Origin: Bacteroidales bacterium
GTDB taxonomy: Bacteria > Bacteroidota > Bacteroidia > Bacteroidales > P3
Direction of reading: 5' to 3'
Length of the DNA: 35,568 bases
Assembly: GCA_017555745.1 (NCBI GenBank)
Contig: JAFZFU010000105.1
Span: forward strand, 1-35,568
The notes beneath the pieces were generated by a model. It saw only the letters and a list, made by a program, of their open reading frames with translations. It had not been told where the DNA came from and did no database searches. Position numbers and translations under genes: made by a program. Below, one piece after another: positions 23,471 to 32,407 of the stretch. Position 1 is the first letter of the stretch; each line of letters opens with the position of its first letter.

Positions 23471-24733
23471 TTATCGGTTGGCTTGTGTTTGCCCAAATCC
23501 CACAAGGCGGTCGTAGAGGTCGCCGGGGTTGCGTTGGTATACATATATATAATAGTCGTTCATGGTTTGAAAGTGGTCTCCTTCCAATGTCGATGTTTCG
23601 CCTTGGCTACTGCCGGTGGGCAGGAATAGGAGTATATAGGAGTAGTAGCCTTGCTTCAAAAACAGGCGTGCTGTATATGCTTTTATTCCGGCGTTCCATT
23701 CCATACGCGAAAGATCGTTCATTTGCCAGTTGGTAAAGTCGCCTATTATGTATATGTTGCCATCGAGGAAGGGGCGTTCCATAGGCAGGCTGAAGTTCAC
23801 CCACGCATAGTCGGCTTCGGTGTTGGGCTTTTGGGCGTTGGCGGCTGCTATCTTGTATTGTCCGTTCAGCCCTATGTCGAGGCTGTAGGGTTTGCGACTG
23901 CGGTCTTCGTCGGGTTTGAGGAATACTATGTTTTCGCCTCCAAAGTATTCTATCTTCCACACATTGTTCATGGCAAACTGCAGGTTGCTGAAGTCGAAAT
24001 ATCTAAATTCGTTGCCACCGGGGAATATGTTTTCTTTTTTCCAGCGGTAGTTGAGGGTGTTGCCACTCATGCTTTCCAATGGTAGCAGGCGTGTTAGGTC
24101 GGTGCGACCGTTTTGTTGGGCATACACATACATATAGGTGTCGGGGTTTATAAAGTAGTTGCCAGCCAACGGGTTTATTGTTATCGATAGGTTTTGGTTT
24201 TCCATCAGTCCCATGGCACCTTGTGGCCTGCCCACGCTGGCTTCCACCATGGTGAGGGGTTCGTATACCCTAAAGCGGCGGGTAAACACTATGCTGTCGG
24301 GGTCCGATTGCAAATATACGGTAAGCAGATAGTTGCCCGAAGCGGCAAAGCTGCTCATATTATTGGGTATGGTTTGCCAATAATTGGTATAGTGTTCGAT
24401 GGTGGTAAACGAAAACTTTTGGTTGTCGATAGCGCCCTCTTCAAAACCATTCATATAGTCCGACACTGCTATATCCGAAATCTGCCAGTCGTGGGTGCAG
24501 TGGTCTATGCGGTAACGATAAAAGCTTGGGTTGTCGCCAAGTTCATCGAAACGGAGCATAAGCTTTTCGTTGCTGCCAAGTTGTATGATGGGCAACGACA
24601 TTTCTACGCCTTGTTTGCCAAGTATCACCGTTTTGATATTGGGCGAGTAGACGGAATCTATGGCCGGTGTTTGTGCCACAAGCAAAACGGTACTGCTTAT
24701 AAGCATGAGGGATAATAACAATTTGCGTATCAT
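23471..24733 (-). CDS. DUF5103 / type IX secretion system plug-type protein
   Basis: This 420-residue secreted protein (signal peptide ending VLLVAQ) belongs to the Bacteroidetes DUF5103 family, now named for the T9SS 'plug' that closes the periplasmic side of the SprA/Sov translocon. Recognisable blocks are the first beta domain with RFDELGDNPSFYRYRIDHCTH and DWQISDIAVSDYMNGFEEG, then TTIEHYTNYWQTIPNN and SGNYLLTVYLQ. A C-terminal region with YIIGDFTNWQMND resembles a carbohydrate-module-like sandwich. With the sorting tail on the nearby M14 peptidase it indicates a functional T9SS. It is preceded by 206 nt containing the serA terminator and no clear promoter. Confidence 0.85.
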   Translation of the reverse strand: MIRKLLLSLMLISSTVLLVAQTPAIDSVYSPNIKTVILGKQGVEMSLPIIQLGSNEKLMLRFDELGDNPSFYRYRIDHCTHDWQISDIAVSDYMNGFEEGAIDNQKFSFTTIEHYTNYWQTIPNNMSSFAASGNYLLTVYLQSDPDSIVFTRRFRVYEPLTMVEASVGRPQGAMGLMENQNLSITINPLAGNYFINPDTYMYVYAQQNGRTDLTRLLPLESMSGNTLNYRWKKENIFPGGNEFRYFDFSNLQFAMNNVWKIEYFGGENIVFLKPDEDRSRKPYSLDIGLNGQYKIAAANAQKPNTEADYAWVNFSLPMERPFLDGNIYIIGDFTNWQMNDLSRMEWNAGIKAYTARLFLKQGYYSYILLFLPTGSSQGETSTLEGDHFQTMNDYYIYVYQRNPGDLYDRLVGFGQTQANR

Positions 24734-24876
24734 ATATTGATGGTCTTTTGGGGTTTATAATATCGACAAATATCGGTCGGTTTTGTTTAGGCTTGTTCTG
24801 ATAATTCCGCCTTTGGCGTAATCAATAGCACTTTTAATAGTTGCCTGTAAGGTGATATTTAGAAACAGCCTTTATC

Positions 24877-24917
24877 AAAAAAAAGGAAATATCCCTACTA
24901 TAAGAATATTTCCTTTT
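24877..24917 (-). terminator. Intrinsic terminator after serA
   Basis: AAAAGGAAATAT at 24881-24892 pairs with ATATTTCCTTTT at 24906-24917 (12 bp). On the minus strand it runs into eight T residues (A run 24877-24884). It lies 22 nt after the serA stop. Confidence 0.85.
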
Positions 24918-24939
24918 GTATGAGTAAGTCAAACAAATT

Positions 24940-25857
24940 TTATTTGTTTACTTGGAATTTCTTGTTACCTGTAGTGAAGAAATCTACTATTTGGTTAGCA
25001 GCAGCTATACCGGCGTTGATGTTAGCTTCTTCGGTTTGAGCACCCATTTTTTTAGGAGTAGAGAAGTAACGACCTTCCAATTTAGCAAATTCTTCGTGAG
25101 CGTCAGGCATGATGTCAGATATGTATCTGATGTCAGCACGTTCGTTCATAAGTTTCAACAATTCAGCTTCGTTGATAACTTCTTTACGAGCAGTGTTTAC
25201 TACTATACCGCCTTTTTTCATTTTGTTTACAACTTCGTAGTTGATGCTGTTTTTAGTTTCGGCGGTAGCAGGGATGTGAAGCGAAACTATGTCGCAAGTT
25301 TCGAACAAAGCGTCTCTCGAGTCAACGGCTTTAACACCTGCAGCTTCGATAGCTTCTTTTGGGCAGAAAGCATCGTAAGCGTAAACTTCCATACCGAAAC
25401 CTTGAGCTATACGTGCAACATTGCGTCCTACGTTACCGAAAGCCAAGATACCGATTTTTTTACCCATAAGTTCAGAACCTGATTTTCCGTTGAAGAAGTT
25501 ACGAACACCGTAAACCAACATACCCATTACCAATTCGGCAACAGCGTTAGAGTTTTGACCAGGAGTGTTCATAGCAACGATACCTTTAGCTGTACAAGCT
25601 TCAAGGTCTAAGTTGTCGAAACCGGCACCGGCACGTACAACTATTTTTAAGTTGTTAGCGTGGTCGATAACTTCTTTAGTAACTTTGTCAGAACGAACTA
25701 TCAAAGCGTCAGCGTCAGCAACAGCTGCGTAAAGTTCGTTTACATCTGTATATTTTTCCAAAAGAGCCATTTCATAACCGGCTCCTTCTACTACATTGCG
25801 TATGCCGTCAACGGCAACTTTTGCAAATGGTTTTTCTGTAGCAACTAATACTTTCAT
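24940..25857 (-). CDS. serA: D-3-phosphoglycerate dehydrogenase (Lys-type)
   Basis: This enzyme catalyses the first step of serine synthesis, oxidising 3-phosphoglycerate to 3-phosphohydroxypyruvate with NAD. From the ATG at 25857 (MKVLVATEKPFAKVAV) it is 305 residues, the short form without an ACT regulatory domain. The Rossmann loop is GILAFGNVGRNVARI and the substrate Arg lies in NTARKEVIN. Where most PGDHs have the catalytic His of a GGxT/TPHIGAST-like block, this protein has TPKKMGAQT. That Lys substitution is known in the Bacteroides/Entamoeba type (type IIIK in the literature as I recall it), so it is lineage-typical and not a defect. An in-frame ATG at 25959 would add 34 coding-like residues; see findings. 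The codon set is strongly biased, suggesting high expression. serC lies upstream on the same strand. Confidence 0.92.
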   Translation of the reverse strand: MKVLVATEKPFAKVAVDGIRNVVEGAGYEMALLEKYTDVNELYAAVADADALIVRSDKVTKEVIDHANNLKIVVRAGAGFDNLDLEACTAKGIVAMNTPGQNSNAVAELVMGMLVYGVRNFFNGKSGSELMGKKIGILAFGNVGRNVARIAQGFGMEVYAYDAFCPKEAIEAAGVKAVDSRDALFETCDIVSLHIPATAETKNSINYEVVNKMKKGGIVVNTARKEVINEAELLKLMNERADIRYISDIMPDAHEEFAKLEGRYFSTPKKMGAQTEEANINAGIAAANQIVDFFTTGNKKFQVNK

Positions 25858-25982
25858 TTTCTTTATTATTTGTTGAAGTTCTTCGAGAGTGGTAAGTTTT
25901 ATAGTGTCATGCTGGCCGTCTTGTGCCACCTTCGACGATATTATACTTATTATTCCCATACCCGAACTTATTTTATTAATAT

Positions 25983-26022
25983 AAAAAACAATAAGACTAT
26001 GGATTGCTCCATAGCCCTATTG
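25983..26022 (-). terminator. Intrinsic terminator between serC and serA
   Basis: CAATAAGACTATGG at 25989-26002 pairs with CCATAGCCCTATTG at 26009-26022 (14 pairs including two G-U) and is followed on the minus strand by TTTTTT (25983-25988). It lies 18 nt after the serC stop and 126 nt before the serA ATG at 25857, so it would uncouple or modulate the two genes. Confidence 0.8.
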
Positions 26023-26040
26023 CATTGATTTTGTTAATTA

Positions 26041-27144
26041 TTATTTGTTAGCTTTTTCGAATTCTTGCATGCAAGCTACCAATGCTTCAACGTCTTCGTA
26101 AGAACAAGCGTTGTACAACGAAGCGCGGAAACCACCTACCGAACGGTGACCTTTAATACCAATCATACCGCGTTCTTTAGCAAATGCCATGAAAGCATCT
26201 TGTTTATCTTGATAACCTTCAGCCATTACCCAGCAGTGGTTCATGATAGAACGGTCTTCTTTAGCAGCTGTACCAACAAACATGCTGTTGCGGTCGATTT
26301 CTTCGTACAACAAAGCAGATTTTTTGTTGTTGATTTTGTTCATTTCTTCTACACCACCGATAGTGTCTTTCAACCATTTCAATGTTTCGTGCATTGTGAA
26401 GATTGGAAGTACAGGAGGAGTGTTGAACATAGAAATGTTGCGAGCTTCTTCTACAGCGTGAGTGCGGTAGTCAACCATTGTTGGAAGTGGGTTCATGTAT
26501 TTACGATCTTGGATTTTTCCAAGGATGTCTTTACGTACGATAACGAAAGTAACACCGGCAGGACCTACGTTCTTTTGTGCACCACCATAGATTAAGCCGT
26601 ATTTAGTTACGTCTACAGGACGGCTCATAATGTCAGACGACATATCGGCAACCAACATGATTGGGCAATCCATATCATATTTGATTTCAGTACCGTAGAT
26701 AGTGTTGTTAGTAGTGATGTGGAAATAATCAGCATCTGTTGGGATAGTGTAATCTTTTGGAATGTAGCTGTAAGTTTTGTCTTCAGAAGAAGCAACAACT
26801 ACTGCTTCACCAAACAATTTAGCTTCTTTAGCAGCTTTTTTAGCCCAAACACCGGTTTGTAAGTAAGCAGCTTTCTTTTCCATTAAGTTTGCTGGAACTG
26901 TCATAAATTGAGTGCTAGCACCACCACCAAGGAATAATACTTCGTAATCAGCAGGAATATTCAAAAGATCACGCCATAGTTGACGAGTTTCTTCCATTAC
27001 TCTTTCCCAACCCGGAGTACGGTGAGAAATTTCTAACAATCCGATTCCTGTGTTGTCGAAATCGCGGATAGCAGCTATTGTGCTTTCAACAGCTTCTTTT
27101 GGCAAAACGCAAGGACCTGCGTTAAAATTATGTACTTTTTTCAT
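26041..27144 (-). CDS. serC: Phosphoserine aminotransferase
   Basis: This is a PLP-dependent class V aminotransferase converting 3-phosphohydroxypyruvate and glutamate to O-phosphoserine and 2-oxoglutarate (and acting in pyridoxal phosphate synthesis). The 367-residue protein opens with the family signature [11 protein letters not shown], has GGGASTQF for phosphate binding, [11 protein letters not shown], and the Schiff-base lysine Lys191 in [16 protein letters not shown]. The C-terminal [14 protein letters not shown] supplies the substrate-binding Arg. All landmarks are present. It is the first gene of the serC-serA pair, with a near-consensus promoter at 27213-27244 and a hairpin terminator after it. 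Codon use is strongly biased, like serA and mutA. Confidence 0.95.
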   Translation of the reverse strand: MKKVHNFNAGPCVLPKEAVESTIAAIRDFDNTGIGLLEISHRTPGWERVMEETRQLWRDLLNIPADYEVLFLGGGASTQFMTVPANLMEKKAAYLQTGVWAKKAAKEAKLFGEAVVVASSEDKTYSYIPKDYTIPTDADYFHITTNNTIYGTEIKYDMDCPIMLVADMSSDIMSRPVDVTKYGLIYGGAQKNVGPAGVTFVIVRKDILGKIQDRKYMNPLPTMVDYRTHAVEEARNISMFNTPPVLPIFTMHETLKWLKDTIGGVEEMNKINNKKSALLYEEIDRNSMFVGTAAKEDRSIMNHCWVMAEGYQDKQDAFMAFAKERGMIGIKGHRSVGGFRASLYNACSYEDVEALVACMQEFEKANK

Positions 27145-27212
27145 CTTGTTTTTTACTTTAAAATATTTATATTCAATTTATTATTTCGTTAATACGTTTC
27201 TATATTTTCCTA

Positions 27213-27244
27213 CAAATGTAAGGCTTTTTCTTCAGTATTTCAAA
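27213..27244 (-). promoter_or_regulatory. Bacteroidetes-type promoter for serC
   Basis: On the minus strand TTTG (complement of 27241-27244), then 20 nt, then TACATTTG (complement of 27213-27220) is an exact match to TTTG-N20-TAnnTTTG. The predicted leader before the ATG at 27144 is about 60 nt. Confidence 0.8.
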
Positions 27245-27356
27245 TATATAATATTTATTTTTTACCATTGGAGAGTTATTAACTCTTTTTATTTTGCTTA
27301 TAAGATTATATACCAAAGTGTTACAATAGAGTAACTTTCTAATAAATATTTTTTTG

Positions 27357-28163
27357 CTATACTGCTACGTTGTTTTCGCGCAAAGCGGCGTTTAGCGACG
27401 TTTTTAGGTCGGTGCTTTCTTTGCGTTTTCCTATTATCAATGCACATGGCACCTGGTATTCGCCGGCCGGAAATTGTTTGGTATAACTGCCCGGTATCAC
27501 CACCGAACGTGCCGGCACATGGCCTATGTGTGTTATGGGCTCGCTGCCCGTTACGTCGATGATTTTTGTGGAACCGGTTATTACCACTCCGGCACCTATC
27601 ACTGCCTCTCTTTCTATATGTGCTCCCTCCACTATTATGGCTCGTGAGCCTATAAAACAGTTGTCTTCCACTATTACCGGTGAGGCTTGAACAGGTTCCA
27701 ATACTCCGCCAATGCCCACACCGCCACTCAGGTGTACGTTTTTGCCTATCTGTGCACATGAACCTACGGTGGCCCATGTGTCGACCATGGTGCCGCTGTC
27801 GACGTATGCTCCAATGTTGACATACGAGGGCATCATCACCACTCCCTTAGCAAGATACGAGCCATAGCGGGCTATGCCGTGGGGAACTATTCTTACTCCT
27901 TGTGAGGCAAGGTTTTTCTTTAATGCTATCTTATCGTGAAACTCGAAGGGGCCTACTTCCATGGTGTGCATTTCGCATATTGGAAAATATAATAGTACGG
28001 CTTTTTTTATCCATTCATTTACGTGCCATTTGCCATTTATTTGTTCGGCAATACGCAATTGTCCTTTGTCCAATCGCTCTATAACGTTGCGTATGGCATC
28101 TATGGTGTCCGCGTTTTTCAAATATTCGCGATTTTCCCATGCTTTTTCTATTAGCTCTTGCAT
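27357..28163 (-). CDS. dapD: 2,3,4,5-tetrahydropyridine-2,6-dicarboxylate N-succinyltransferase
   Basis: This enzyme succinylates tetrahydrodipicolinate in the succinylase branch of lysine and meso-diaminopimelate synthesis in the cytoplasm. At 268 residues it has the helical N-terminal domain, then a left-handed beta-helix of hexapeptide repeats (about 100-230). Signature stretches include GIARYGSYLAKGVVMMPSYV, GTMVDTWATVGSCAQIG, HLSGGVGIGGVLEP, NCFIGSRAIIVEG and GAGVVITGSTKI. The final IGKRKESTDLKTSLNAALRE is also typical. It is intact and monocistronic as far as visible. The IS982-type element begins 115 nt upstream of its start codon, marking the edge of the accessory island. Confidence 0.95.
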   Translation of the reverse strand: MQELIEKAWENREYLKNADTIDAIRNVIERLDKGQLRIAEQINGKWHVNEWIKKAVLLYFPICEMHTMEVGPFEFHDKIALKKNLASQGVRIVPHGIARYGSYLAKGVVMMPSYVNIGAYVDSGTMVDTWATVGSCAQIGKNVHLSGGVGIGGVLEPVQASPVIVEDNCFIGSRAIIVEGAHIEREAVIGAGVVITGSTKIIDVTGSEPITHIGHVPARSVVIPGSYTKQFPAGEYQVPCALIIGKRKESTDLKTSLNAALRENNVAV

Positions 28164-28221
28164 AATATATATATTGATTATCTTTTGTTTACCTTATAAT
28201 AAATGTTTTTATTTGTCTTGG

Positions 28222-28229
28222 CAAAGATA
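28222..28229 (-). promoter_or_regulatory. Candidate -7 element for dapD
   Basis: The complement reads TATCTTTG, an exact TAnnTTTG match about 59 nt upstream of the dapD ATG. No TTTG is found about 20 nt further upstream; the IS end at 28278 lies beyond that position. Confidence 0.5.
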
Positions 28230-28277
28230 CACTTTTTTCGGATATTATAATTATGCGGGTAAAATAATTTTTGAAAC

Positions 28278-29303
28278 AACCCGTTGGTTGAATTAATCTA
28301 GAGCATATTTGATATGCCCAATAGGTTTGCCTAATGAATAATTGACATATTGCATAATAGTGAAAGCACTTATTTTGCTAATAATTCTAGTCATAAATCC
28401 CTCTATTTGTTTAGCATAGTTTCTATTAAGCATGAATTGGTCAACGAATTGCGAGAAATCAGTTTCGATACGTTTTCTAGCTTTTGCATAAGGTATAAAT
28501 ATTGGTTTCCAGTCTTTTTGATTCAATCTATATGGTACTTCCAACTCTATTTTAGCTTCTTCGAATAGATTCAATTGCATAGTTTTACTGATGTATCCTC
28601 TATCTCCAATTATTGTGCAATCATGATAATCATATTTTACATCATTTAGATAATTGATGTCATGAACGTTGGCTTTTGTAATATCATAGGAATAAATAAC
28701 ACCACTAAGACCGCAAACTGCATGTAGCTTATATCCATAATAATATGTGTTTTGAGATGCTCAATATCCAAAAGAAGGAGCTGTGTCGTAGTTCTGTTTA
28801 CCTAATTTACACCTTGATGCCCTTGATCTTCTACAAACTTCAATTGGTTTAGAATCAATGCAAAAGTATGTTTCATTTCCGTCAATTTCATTAGCTATAC
28901 GTTCTCTGATTAGATTACATAATTTACTGGTTTTCTTACGTCGGGCATTGTATTGTCGTCTTGAAATAAGGTTTGGAAATTCATTCTTATATGATTGAAG
29001 TCTTACAAACAAACAATTTTCACTATCTATACTCATAGCTTCAGCTGTCAATGAAAGAGCAATTACTTCGAGGTCTGAAAACTTAGGAACAACGCCTCTT
29101 TTAGTTGTATTTCCAAGTTCGTTGACCAAATTTTTTGAGTATTGCTTGCATATCTCAAGAATTTTTCCGTATTTTGCACAAAAGCTGTGTATCATGTCAA
29201 TTATAGGTATTTGATTGATTTTCACTATGAAAATACGAAAAATAATTGACATACACAACTTTTTCTATAGAGAATTTAGAGATTTTAATTCAACCAACGG
29301 GTT
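28278..29303 (-). mobile_element. IS982-family insertion sequence, 1026 bp
   Basis: The element is bounded by perfect 19-bp terminal inverted repeats beginning AACCCGTTGGTTGAATTAA (28278-28296 and complement of 29285-29303) and contains a single transposase frame, the size and plan expected of the IS982 family. I find no target-site duplication: the left flank ends TTGAAAC and the right flank starts ATTATTA. Together with the change of gene content on the two sides, this suggests rearrangement after insertion. It separates core dapD from the restriction-modification-like cassette. Confidence 0.88.
28293..29258 (-). pseudogene. IS982-family transposase interrupted by one in-frame TGA
   Basis: Read through a single stop, this is a 321-codon DDE transposase. 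The first half ends ...CKLGKQNYDTAPSFGY, then TGA (complement of 28761-28763), and the same frame continues ASQNTYYYGYKLHAVCGLSG to the natural stop at 28293. The three catalytic acids are all present: Asp in YFCIDSKPIEVC (first part), Asp in IIGDRGY and Glu in RIETDFSQF (second part). From the family I expect a Cys (TGC/TGT) at the stop position, so a single base change would account for it. No other lesion is visible, which points to recent inactivation or, less likely, read-through. Without read-through the product lacks two of three catalytic residues. The start codon is uncertain; the ATG at MIHSFCAKYGKI would be shorter. Confidence 0.85.
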
Positions 29304-29363
29304 ATTATTACCATTAATTATTGAAATAAAATGTAGATAGTTATTATAGCAAGAAATAAGAGA

Positions 29364-30839
29364 ATGCTTACTTTATCGCAATTAGAACAATATTTATCCA
29401 AGGCCGCCTGGATATTGAAAGGCCCGGTCGATGCTGCAGACTTTAAAGTATATATATTCCCTTTGCTTTTCTTCAAACGCATTTCCGATGTGTATGATGA
29501 AGAGTACAACGAAGCATTGGAAGAAAGCGATGGCGACCATGAATATGCATTGGGAGCAGAAATGCACCGATTCATTATTCCCGATGGATGTCATTGGAAC
29601 GATGTACGTGAAGTAACGACTAATGTAGGTAGTGCCATCAAGGGAGCTTTCTCACAAATCGAGCAGGCCAATCCCCAGTATTTGGCCAACATTTTCGGAG
29701 ATGCTGCCTGGACCAATAAGGACAAGTTATCCGATGAATTGCTTTGCCGGTTGATAGAGCATTATTCACAATACAATCTTTCGAACTCCAATGTAGAGCC
29801 CGACATCTTGGGCCGTGCCTACGAATATCTTATCAAGATGTTTGCCGACCAGACCAACAAGAAAGCCGGTGAGTTCTATACCCCTCGTTCTGTAGTTCAT
29901 CTGATTGGTATGATTGTCAATCCCCAACCGGGTGAAACCATTTACGACCCCGCTTGTGGTACAGCAGGCATGCTTCTTGAATGTATTGAGCAAGTCAAAC
30001 AAAAGGGTGGCGATTTCCGTACCCTTAAGCTATATGGTCAGGAAAAGAACCTGACGACCTCTACCATTGCCCGCATGAACATGTTCCTGCATGGCATCGA
30101 AGACTTCAGCATCGAGCGTGGCGACACACTCCGCGATCCAAAGTTCTTCGAATACGACCAGATGAAGCAGTTCAACATCGTTATCGCCAATCCACCATTT
30201 TCGTTGAGCAATTGGGGTGCTGAACTTTGGGCTGATGACATTTTTGGTCGTAACATAGCCGGTATTCCTCCTAAGGGAAATGGCGATATGGCATGGGTGC
30301 AACACATGATCAAGTCCATGGACGAAACGACAGGCCGCGTAGCTGTAGTTCTCCCTCATGGAGCCTTGTTCCGCAAGAATGCCGAAGCCAAGATACGTTC
30401 CGTCCTTTTAAAGAACGATTTGTTGGAAGCTGTCATCGGTTTGGGCGAAAACATTTTCTATGGAGCCACTCTCTCGGCTTGTATCATGGTGTTCCGTGCC
30501 AAGAAAGATACCAACAAGAAAGGCAAGTTCATCTTCATCGACGCTGCCGACCAAGTTCGTAAGGGCCGTGCCCAGAATACATTGGAACCCGAACATATCC
30601 AAACCATATACCAATGGTATAGCGACTTCAAGGACGTGAAGAATCATGTCAAGATCGTCACTTTGAAAGACATAGAGGACAACAACTTCAATCTGAACAT
30701 ACCTCTCTATGTAGAGAAAGAGATTGAAGACAATCTGCCTACCTTGGAAGGAGCCAAAGCCCAGTTGAAGGTTGCCATGCAAGAAGCATGGGAAGCCGAA
30801 GAACGTTTTAAACAACTGCTAACTGAATTTACGAAATGA
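29364..30839 (+). CDS. hsdM: Type I restriction-modification N6-adenine methyltransferase subunit, first copy (HsdM1)
   Basis: This modification subunit of a type I system has 491 residues. The N-terminal helical HsdM_N domain (about 1-150, LSQLEQYLSKAAWILKGPVD and FKRISDVYDEEY) is followed by the SAM-dependent methyltransferase fold with motif I DPACGTAG (Asp195-Gly202) and catalytic motif IV NPPF (Asn276-Phe279), which specifies N6-adenine methylation. EFYTPRSVVHLIGMIV precedes motif I as in other HsdM proteins. Its stop overlaps the start of a second, different hsdM by four bases (ATGA, 30836-30839), so the two are translationally coupled. The DNA is visibly richer in G and C than the host genes (32 of 60 bases at 30061-30120), a sign of transfer. 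It begins 60 nt after the IS982 end; I see no clear promoter there. Confidence 0.93.
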   Translation: MLTLSQLEQYLSKAAWILKGPVDAADFKVYIFPLLFFKRISDVYDEEYNEALEESDGDHEYALGAEMHRFIIPDGCHWNDVREVTTNVGSAIKGAFSQIEQANPQYLANIFGDAAWTNKDKLSDELLCRLIEHYSQYNLSNSNVEPDILGRAYEYLIKMFADQTNKKAGEFYTPRSVVHLIGMIVNPQPGETIYDPACGTAGMLLECIEQVKQKGGDFRTLKLYGQEKNLTTSTIARMNMFLHGIEDFSIERGDTLRDPKFFEYDQMKQFNIVIANPPFSLSNWGAELWADDIFGRNIAGIPPKGNGDMAWVQHMIKSMDETTGRVAVVLPHGALFRKNAEAKIRSVLLKNDLLEAVIGLGENIFYGATLSACIMVFRAKKDTNKKGKFIFIDAADQVRKGRAQNTLEPEHIQTIYQWYSDFKDVKNHVKIVTLKDIEDNNFNLNIPLYVEKEIEDNLPTLEGAKAQLKVAMQEAWEAEERFKQLLTEFTK

Positions 30840-32296
30840 CACTGAAAGAACTCGAATCATATCTTTGGGGGGCTGCAACCTATCTCCGTGGCTTTATAGA
30901 TGCCGGCGACTATAAGCAATATATCTTCCCGCTTCTTTTCTACAAGCGCATATGCGATGTGTACGATGAAGAGTACGAAGAAGCCTTGGAAGAGAGCGAT
31001 GGCGACTTGGAATATGCCGCATTCGACGAGAACCATCGTTTCAAAGTGCCTGCAGAGGCCCATTGGAACCATGTGCGTAGCACAACGGTAAATGTAGGCC
31101 AAGCCATCAACAAGGCCTTGAATGACATTCAGAAAGTAAATGCCCAACAATTGCAGGGTATCTTTGGCGATGCCGACTGGACCAACAAGGAACGCTTGTC
31201 CGATGAAATGCTTTGCCAACTCATCGAGCACTTTTCCAGTAAGAACCTGAACATCAAGAATGTGCCCAACGATGAATTGGGTAATGCTTATGAATTCCTG
31301 ATCAAAAAGTTTGCCGATGATAGTGGACATACCGCAGCCGAGTTCTATACCAACCGTACGGTGGTAAAGCTGATGACCTTGATAGCAGACCCGCATGAAT
31401 ACGATAGCATCTACGACCCCACTTGTGGTAGCGGTGGTTTGCTACTTAATTGTGCCATGATGCTAAAGGAACAAAATAAGGAGTACCGCACGCTACGCCT
31501 TTACGGACAGGAAATCAACTTGATCACTTCGGGTATTGCCCGTATGAACATGTTGTTACACGGATTCGAAGAATTCAACATCGCACGTGGAAATACCCTA
31601 AGCAATCCGCTTTTCATGGAGTACGACGAATTGCAACAGTTTGATGTAGTGTTGGCCAATCCGCCTTATTCCATCAAGAGTTGGGACCAGGCTGCTTTTA
31701 CTAACGATGCCTTTGGTCGTAACATCTTGGGAACACCTCCACAGGGTTGTGCCGACTATGCTTTCCAACAACACATCATGAAGAGTTTGAAGCCCGACAC
31801 GGGCCGTTGTGTGGTGTTGTGGCCTCATGGAATTCTGTTCCGTGATGCCGAAAGGGACATGCGTCGTAAGATGATAGAAAGCGATTGCGTGGATTGCGTT
31901 ATCGGTTTGGGAGCCAACCTTTTCTACAATTCACCGATGGAAGCCTGCCTGCTTATCTGCCGTACCAAGAAGCCTGCAAAACGCAAAGGCAAGATACTTT
32001 TTATCAATGCTGTAGATGAAGTAAAGAAGGACAAGACCATCAGTACCCTTGAAAATCATCACATCAAGAAGATTTTCAATGCCTACAAGGATTACAAAAA
32101 TATCGAAGGTTTTGCCAAGGTGGTTTCCAACGAAGACATTTTGAATAATGGTGCCACACTCAATATTTCCCAATATGTATCTCGTTTGGAAGTGAAGGAC
32201 AATACCCCCAAGCAATCGTTTGAAGAACTTTTTGCCGAATGGGAACAAAACAGAAATGAGCTACATAACGCATTGGAAGAACTATTAATGGATTGA
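30836..32296 (+). CDS. hsdM: Type I restriction-modification N6-adenine methyltransferase subunit, second copy (HsdM2)
   Basis: This is a 486-residue full-length HsdM paralogue with the same domain order. The N-terminal block (LKELESYLWGAATYLRGFID, YKRICDVYDEEYEEALEESDGD) is alignable with HsdM1, motif I is DPTCGSGG (Asp194-Gly201) and motif IV is NPPY (Asn275-Tyr278). Both catalytic motifs are therefore intact and slightly different from those of HsdM1 (GSGG against GTAG, NPPY against NPPF). The two proteins are clearly homologous along their whole length but well diverged, so this is not a recent duplication. In ordinary type I systems HsdM acts as a homodimer bound to HsdS; a coupled pair suggests an M1-M2-S heteromer. 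It is followed after 3 nt by the first 92-bp repeat module. Confidence 0.93.
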   Translation: MTLKELESYLWGAATYLRGFIDAGDYKQYIFPLLFYKRICDVYDEEYEEALEESDGDLEYAAFDENHRFKVPAEAHWNHVRSTTVNVGQAINKALNDIQKVNAQQLQGIFGDADWTNKERLSDEMLCQLIEHFSSKNLNIKNVPNDELGNAYEFLIKKFADDSGHTAAEFYTNRTVVKLMTLIADPHEYDSIYDPTCGSGGLLLNCAMMLKEQNKEYRTLRLYGQEINLITSGIARMNMLLHGFEEFNIARGNTLSNPLFMEYDELQQFDVVLANPPYSIKSWDQAAFTNDAFGRNILGTPPQGCADYAFQQHIMKSLKPDTGRCVVLWPHGILFRDAERDMRRKMIESDCVDCVIGLGANLFYNSPMEACLLICRTKKPAKRKGKILFINAVDEVKKDKTISTLENHHIKKIFNAYKDYKNIEGFAKVVSNEDILNNGATLNISQYVSRLEVKDNTPKQSFEELFAEWEQNRNELHNALEELLMD

Positions 32297-32299
32297 TTT

Positions 32300-32391
32300 T
32301 TATTTGATGGTTATTTGATAAAACGAAGTATATTCAAGACATAAACACTGTTTATCAATTAGTTATTATTTGATAGCTATTTGATAGGACG
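32300..32391 (+). repeat. 92-bp repeat module, first copy (between hsdM2 and the AlbA_2 gene)
   Basis: Two 26-nt repeats (32300-32325 and 32366-32391, start-to-start 66 nt) flank a 40-nt spacer. Each 26-nt repeat consists of two 11-nt boxes of the form TTATTTGATRG / YTATTTGATAR plus ACG. The end of the first repeat (TTGATAAA, 32315-32322) can pair with TTTATCAA at 32351-32358 in the spacer. The module fills the gap between the hsdM2 stop and the next ATG at 32408. Confidence 0.9.
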
Positions 32392-32407
32392 AAAAAAATA
32401 TAAAGAT

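Noticed and set aside
27298..27777. 159-codon minus-strand frame overlapping dapD
   Set aside because: It is an alternate frame on the same strand within dapD, Arg/His/Gly-rich, with no domain; dapD itself is unambiguous.
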